Part shown: positions 13,249-15,510 of the stretch, one piece after another
Numbering within the stretch: the first letter of the stretch is position 1
Layout of the letters: each line of letters begins with the position of its first letter
Assembly (NCBI GenBank): GCA_040003205.1
Contig: JBDUDA010000042.1
Coordinates: 1-15,510 of the forward strand
Length of the DNA: 15,510 bases
Reading direction: 5' to 3'
Origin: JALYIM01 sp040003205
GTDB lineage: Bacteria > Acidobacteriota > Terriglobia > Terriglobales > Acidobacteriaceae
The notes under the pieces: model-generated
Told to the model about the DNA's origin: nothing
The model's database searches: none
Seen by the model: only the letters and a program-made list of their open reading frames with translations
Program-made: the position numbers and the translations under genes

Positions 13249-14142
13249 ATGGATAAGGGATTTATGTTATTGCATTTGTTGGTGGGTTTTGCGGCGTTGG
13301 CAGGGTCCACTCTTTCCCTCGGCGGCACCACTTCCGTAGAGACCGATCCGGTGGCATGGATCACTCAGTTCGAGCATGATGCGGCCGCAGCCGATCTCGC
13401 CGGGGACGTTTCTTTCTATGAAAAGAATCTAGCGGATGACTGGTCAGATGGAATGAGCAATGGCCAGTTCCAAAACAAGAAAGAACTGCTCTCCGACTTA
13501 AGGGACAAAGCCCACAATATTACTTTTCACGAGACGCTAGCGGACATCAAGGTTCGGGTCTACGGGGACACAGCCGTTGCTACCTACACAGAAACCTATG
13601 ACGCGCTAATGAACGGCAGGCGAGTCGCTAAAACCATCATCACGACTGACACTTTCGCAAAAATCGAAGGGCAGTGGAAACTTGTCGCTGCGCACAGTTC
13701 CACTGTGGACCAAGAAGCGCACGCACCAATTATCGGCGCTTGGGAACTTGTTTCAACAGAGGAGCGCATGGTTGACGGATCAAAACGGCCATACCAAGAT
13801 GTAGGACCCAACGGCAAGGGATACCTCATGTATACGGCAGACGGTCACATGTGTGCTGCCCTTATGAATCCTGATCGTCCAGCCTGGGGTGACATCAACA
13901 AGCCAACGGACCAGGAGAAGTTGCGTGCGATGGAAGGCTTCTCTGGCTATTGTGGGCGCTACAAAATTGATACAGCCAACCATGTTATTTATCATTACCC
14001 CGAAGTAGCATCGGATCCCAACTTTGTGGGAACTGAGCAAAAGCGCCCTTACAGTATCGATGGCGACCTGCTGACCTTTTCTGACAAGGACACAGCGCCG
14101 GGCGTCAAAAGCTACTCCATCGGATGGAAGAAGACTAAGTAA
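13249..14142 (+). CDS. Secreted two-domain protein: DUF4440 (NTF2-like) plus lipocalin-like domain
   Basis: 297 residues from ATG 13249. A leader (MDKGFMLLHLLVGFAALAGS) probably exports it. The first domain (~35-155) is a DUF4440/SnoaL-type NTF2 fold: AWITQFEHDAAAADLAGDVSFYEKNLADDW, then VRVYGDTAVATYTETYD, then TDTFAKIEGQWKLVAAHSS. The second (~160-295) is a lipocalin-like domain with IIGAWELVSTEERMVDGS, GKGYLMYTADGHMCAALMNPDRPAW, GYCGRYKID and the closing KSYSIGWKK. Both folds form small-molecule pockets; neither family has one fixed activity, so a binding role is inferred and no ligand can be named. It follows the decarboxylase by 20 bases with its own AGGG and is very likely co-transcribed. 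Two Cys (after TADGHM and in GYCGRY) could form a disulphide in the exported protein. Confidence 0.83.
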   Translation: MDKGFMLLHLLVGFAALAGSTLSLGGTTSVETDPVAWITQFEHDAAAADLAGDVSFYEKNLADDWSDGMSNGQFQNKKELLSDLRDKAHNITFHETLADIKVRVYGDTAVATYTETYDALMNGRRVAKTIITTDTFAKIEGQWKLVAAHSSTVDQEAHAPIIGAWELVSTEERMVDGSKRPYQDVGPNGKGYLMYTADGHMCAALMNPDRPAWGDINKPTDQEKLRAMEGFSGYCGRYKIDTANHVIYHYPEVASDPNFVGTEQKRPYSIDGDLLTFSDKDTAPGVKSYSIGWKKTK

Positions 14143-14272
14143 ATTTGATGATTGTCGTATTCGGGCGATTACGTTCATGGCCTTCGCAACCAGGTCTTGG
14201 GACAAATTCTGGCCGCAACTAACTGATGCAAACAGGCTATTTACACTGACCGATCCGGCGGCAAACAAGGCG

Positions 14273-15510
14273 CTAAGCGCTGGCCTTATCGATCAGAGGC
14301 AAGCTGGCCTCGTCACTCTTCGCAGTGTCTAGCTCCAACTGCTCCTGCCCGCTAAGCACGGTCACGCGTCCGCGATAGGTCTTCAAATGCTTCTGCGCTG
14401 TTTCGAATGCCTCCTGCGCCTTATTTAAACTCTTGCCAACGTTATCGAACTGGTTCTGGAAGAAGTCGAAAGACTTCTGGGCCTTGCCTAGTTCCAACCG
14501 GCTCTTCTCAAAACGGCTGGCCACCTCATACCATTTGTGCACCAATGCAATCGTCTGCAACGTCATGAGCAAAGTATTCGGGGAAACAGGGAAGACATGC
14601 TGCTGATTGAGCCAGTCCGCCAGATCGCGATTGCGGATGGCTTCCATATATAGCGTCTCACTGGGCAAATACATCAAAGCGATATCGGTGGTTCCATGTT
14701 CCGGCTGGATGTAGGTTTTAATGCGTCTGGCTTCCACCTTCATGACGCGCACAAATTCGTGACGCGCATCTTCGATTTCGCTTTCGACGTTGCTCTCGAA
14801 TAACGCCAGCACCTGTTCTCGTGGAAACTTCGCATCAATCGGCAGCCGCCGGTCGGGGAATTGGATGATGGCGTCCGCGCGCCCGCCACCAGTAGGCAGC
14901 GCCGCCTGAATTTCGAACATGTGCGCAGGCAGGAAATCCGCCAGCAGCCGTTCCAGGCTGGCCTCTCCGAACTGACCGCGAAGGTGCGGAAGCTTAAGCA
15001 GATTATTTAAGTCATTGATGGAGTGTCCAATGGCTCCGACTTCGCGCAACTGTTCTTCAGCGGCCTTGAGATGCTGCTGAACTTTTTCAAAGTGCGCGAA
15101 TCCTTCTTTGATGTTCTGATCAAGTTTTTGCTGGACCTGATCGGTGATGGCCATCAACTTGGCGTCCACGCGATCGCGGATGGAATCCAGGCTCTGCACC
15201 GTTTTTTGGTTCAGGCTGTCGAACGCGGACTTCAATTGCGAGGTCGTCAGCGCCAGCGAATTTGTCAGTTCAGTGCGGGCTCCGGCAAGGCCATCAGTCT
15301 GTTCGCGGCGTCCGGCCTTCATCTGCTCTTCAACGGTGCTGCGGATTCCCGAAAATCCGTCCCCAAGACGGTCTGAAACCTGTTGCCGGAGGTCACCTTT
15401 GGTCTGCTCCAAACGTGTCGCCATGTCTGCCGTCGCCGAAACAAACTGGCGCGACAAGGTTTGATGCAGCGACTCTGCCTGGCTTGCAAGTCGTGTCAAT
15501 GCTTCCGCTT
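14273..15510 (-). CDS. rmuC: DNA recombination protein RmuC, partial (5' end outside window)
   Basis: At least 412 residues are visible. The frame stays open through the right edge (AEALTRLASQAES), so the TTG at 15499 is not the true start and the usual N-terminal membrane anchor is missing only because of the window edge. The N-terminal ~160 residues are a long coiled coil rich in Gln, Glu and Lys. The conserved RmuC core follows: LPHLRGQFGEASLERLL, LPTGGGRADAIIQFPDRRLPIDAKFP (Asp and Asp-Ala-Lys of a PD-(D/E)xK-like nuclease fold), TTDIALMYLPSETLYMEA, VFPVSPNTLLMTLQTIAL, and the end helix with FDFFQNQFDNVGKSLNKAQEAFETA. RmuC limits inversions at short inverted repeats in E. coli and is a predicted nuclease. 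It converges on the lipocalin-like gene. The 130 bases between the two stops hold no clear terminator or gene. Confidence 0.92.
   Translation of the reverse strand, partial: AEALTRLASQAESLHQTLSRQFVSATADMATRLEQTKGDLRQQVSDRLGDGFSGIRSTVEEQMKAGRREQTDGLAGARTELTNSLALTTSQLKSAFDSLNQKTVQSLDSIRDRVDAKLMAITDQVQQKLDQNIKEGFAHFEKVQQHLKAAEEQLREVGAIGHSINDLNNLLKLPHLRGQFGEASLERLLADFLPAHMFEIQAALPTGGGRADAIIQFPDRRLPIDAKFPREQVLALFESNVESEIEDARHEFVRVMKVEARRIKTYIQPEHGTTDIALMYLPSETLYMEAIRNRDLADWLNQQHVFPVSPNTLLMTLQTIALVHKWYEVASRFEKSRLELGKAQKSFDFFQNQFDNVGKSLNKAQEAFETAQKHLKTYRGRVTVLSGQEQLELDTAKSDEASLPLIDKASA

Noticed and set aside
14143..14272. Possible terminator or small RNA between the convergent lipocalin-like and rmuC genes
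   Set aside because: Only short weak inverted repeats (such as GCGC-TAA-GCGC at the rmuC end) and no U tract are present.

Overview
The window reads as an ordinary chromosomal stretch of a soil-type Acidobacteriota, probably a Terriglobia/Koribacter-like lineage. This rests on the pilC-pilS-pilR order, the mix of secreted DUF4097, DUF4440 and lipocalin-like proteins, and intergenic palindromic repeats of the type CTGTCATCCCGA...GTCGAGGGACCTGC, which I associate with that phylum. It is inference from gene content; there is no rRNA or other phylogenetic marker. I see no tRNA, CRISPR array, insertion sequence or phage gene.

Layout. 1-797 is the 3' end of pilC, cut by the window edge. 911-4004 holds a PilS-type sensor kinase and a PilR-type sigma54 activator that overlap by 8 bases. 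A short TPR gene (4010-4366, minus) converges on pilR. 4367-4656 is a repeat-bearing gap, followed by a 77-residue tryptophan-rich small protein (4657-4890, plus). Its stop codon interlocks with that of a minus-strand group read in the order MacA/HlyD-type adaptor (6922-8136), secreted DUF4097 protein (5819-6841), SAM hydrolase (4887-5717). 8137-8555 is a second repeat-bearing gap. On the plus strand follow a CNNM/CorC-type CBS protein (8556-9932) and a DppB/DppC-type permease pair (9941-11720). A third repeat-bearing gap with a good -10 box precedes a PSD-family pyruvoyl decarboxylase with a lipoprotein-like leader (11933-13228) and a secreted DUF4440 plus lipocalin-like protein (13249-14142). 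The window closes with rmuC on the minus strand, cut by the right edge.

How the genes work together. PilC, PilS and PilR form the assembly and transcription-control end of a type IV pilus locus; pilA is not here. The minus-strand trio is an envelope/efflux adaptor group with no visible ATPase or permease partner. The decarboxylase and the secreted two-domain protein look co-transcribed and both appear exported.

Most notable points: the decarboxylase resembles the PsiD-like (PLP-independent, tryptophan-decarboxylase type) branch of the PSD family more than a house-keeping Psd, and it carries an export signal. Five copies of one small palindromic module occupy the three larger gaps in different relative orientations. 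The small Trp-rich gene has a near-consensus -10 box directly in front of its ATG, as for a leaderless mRNA.
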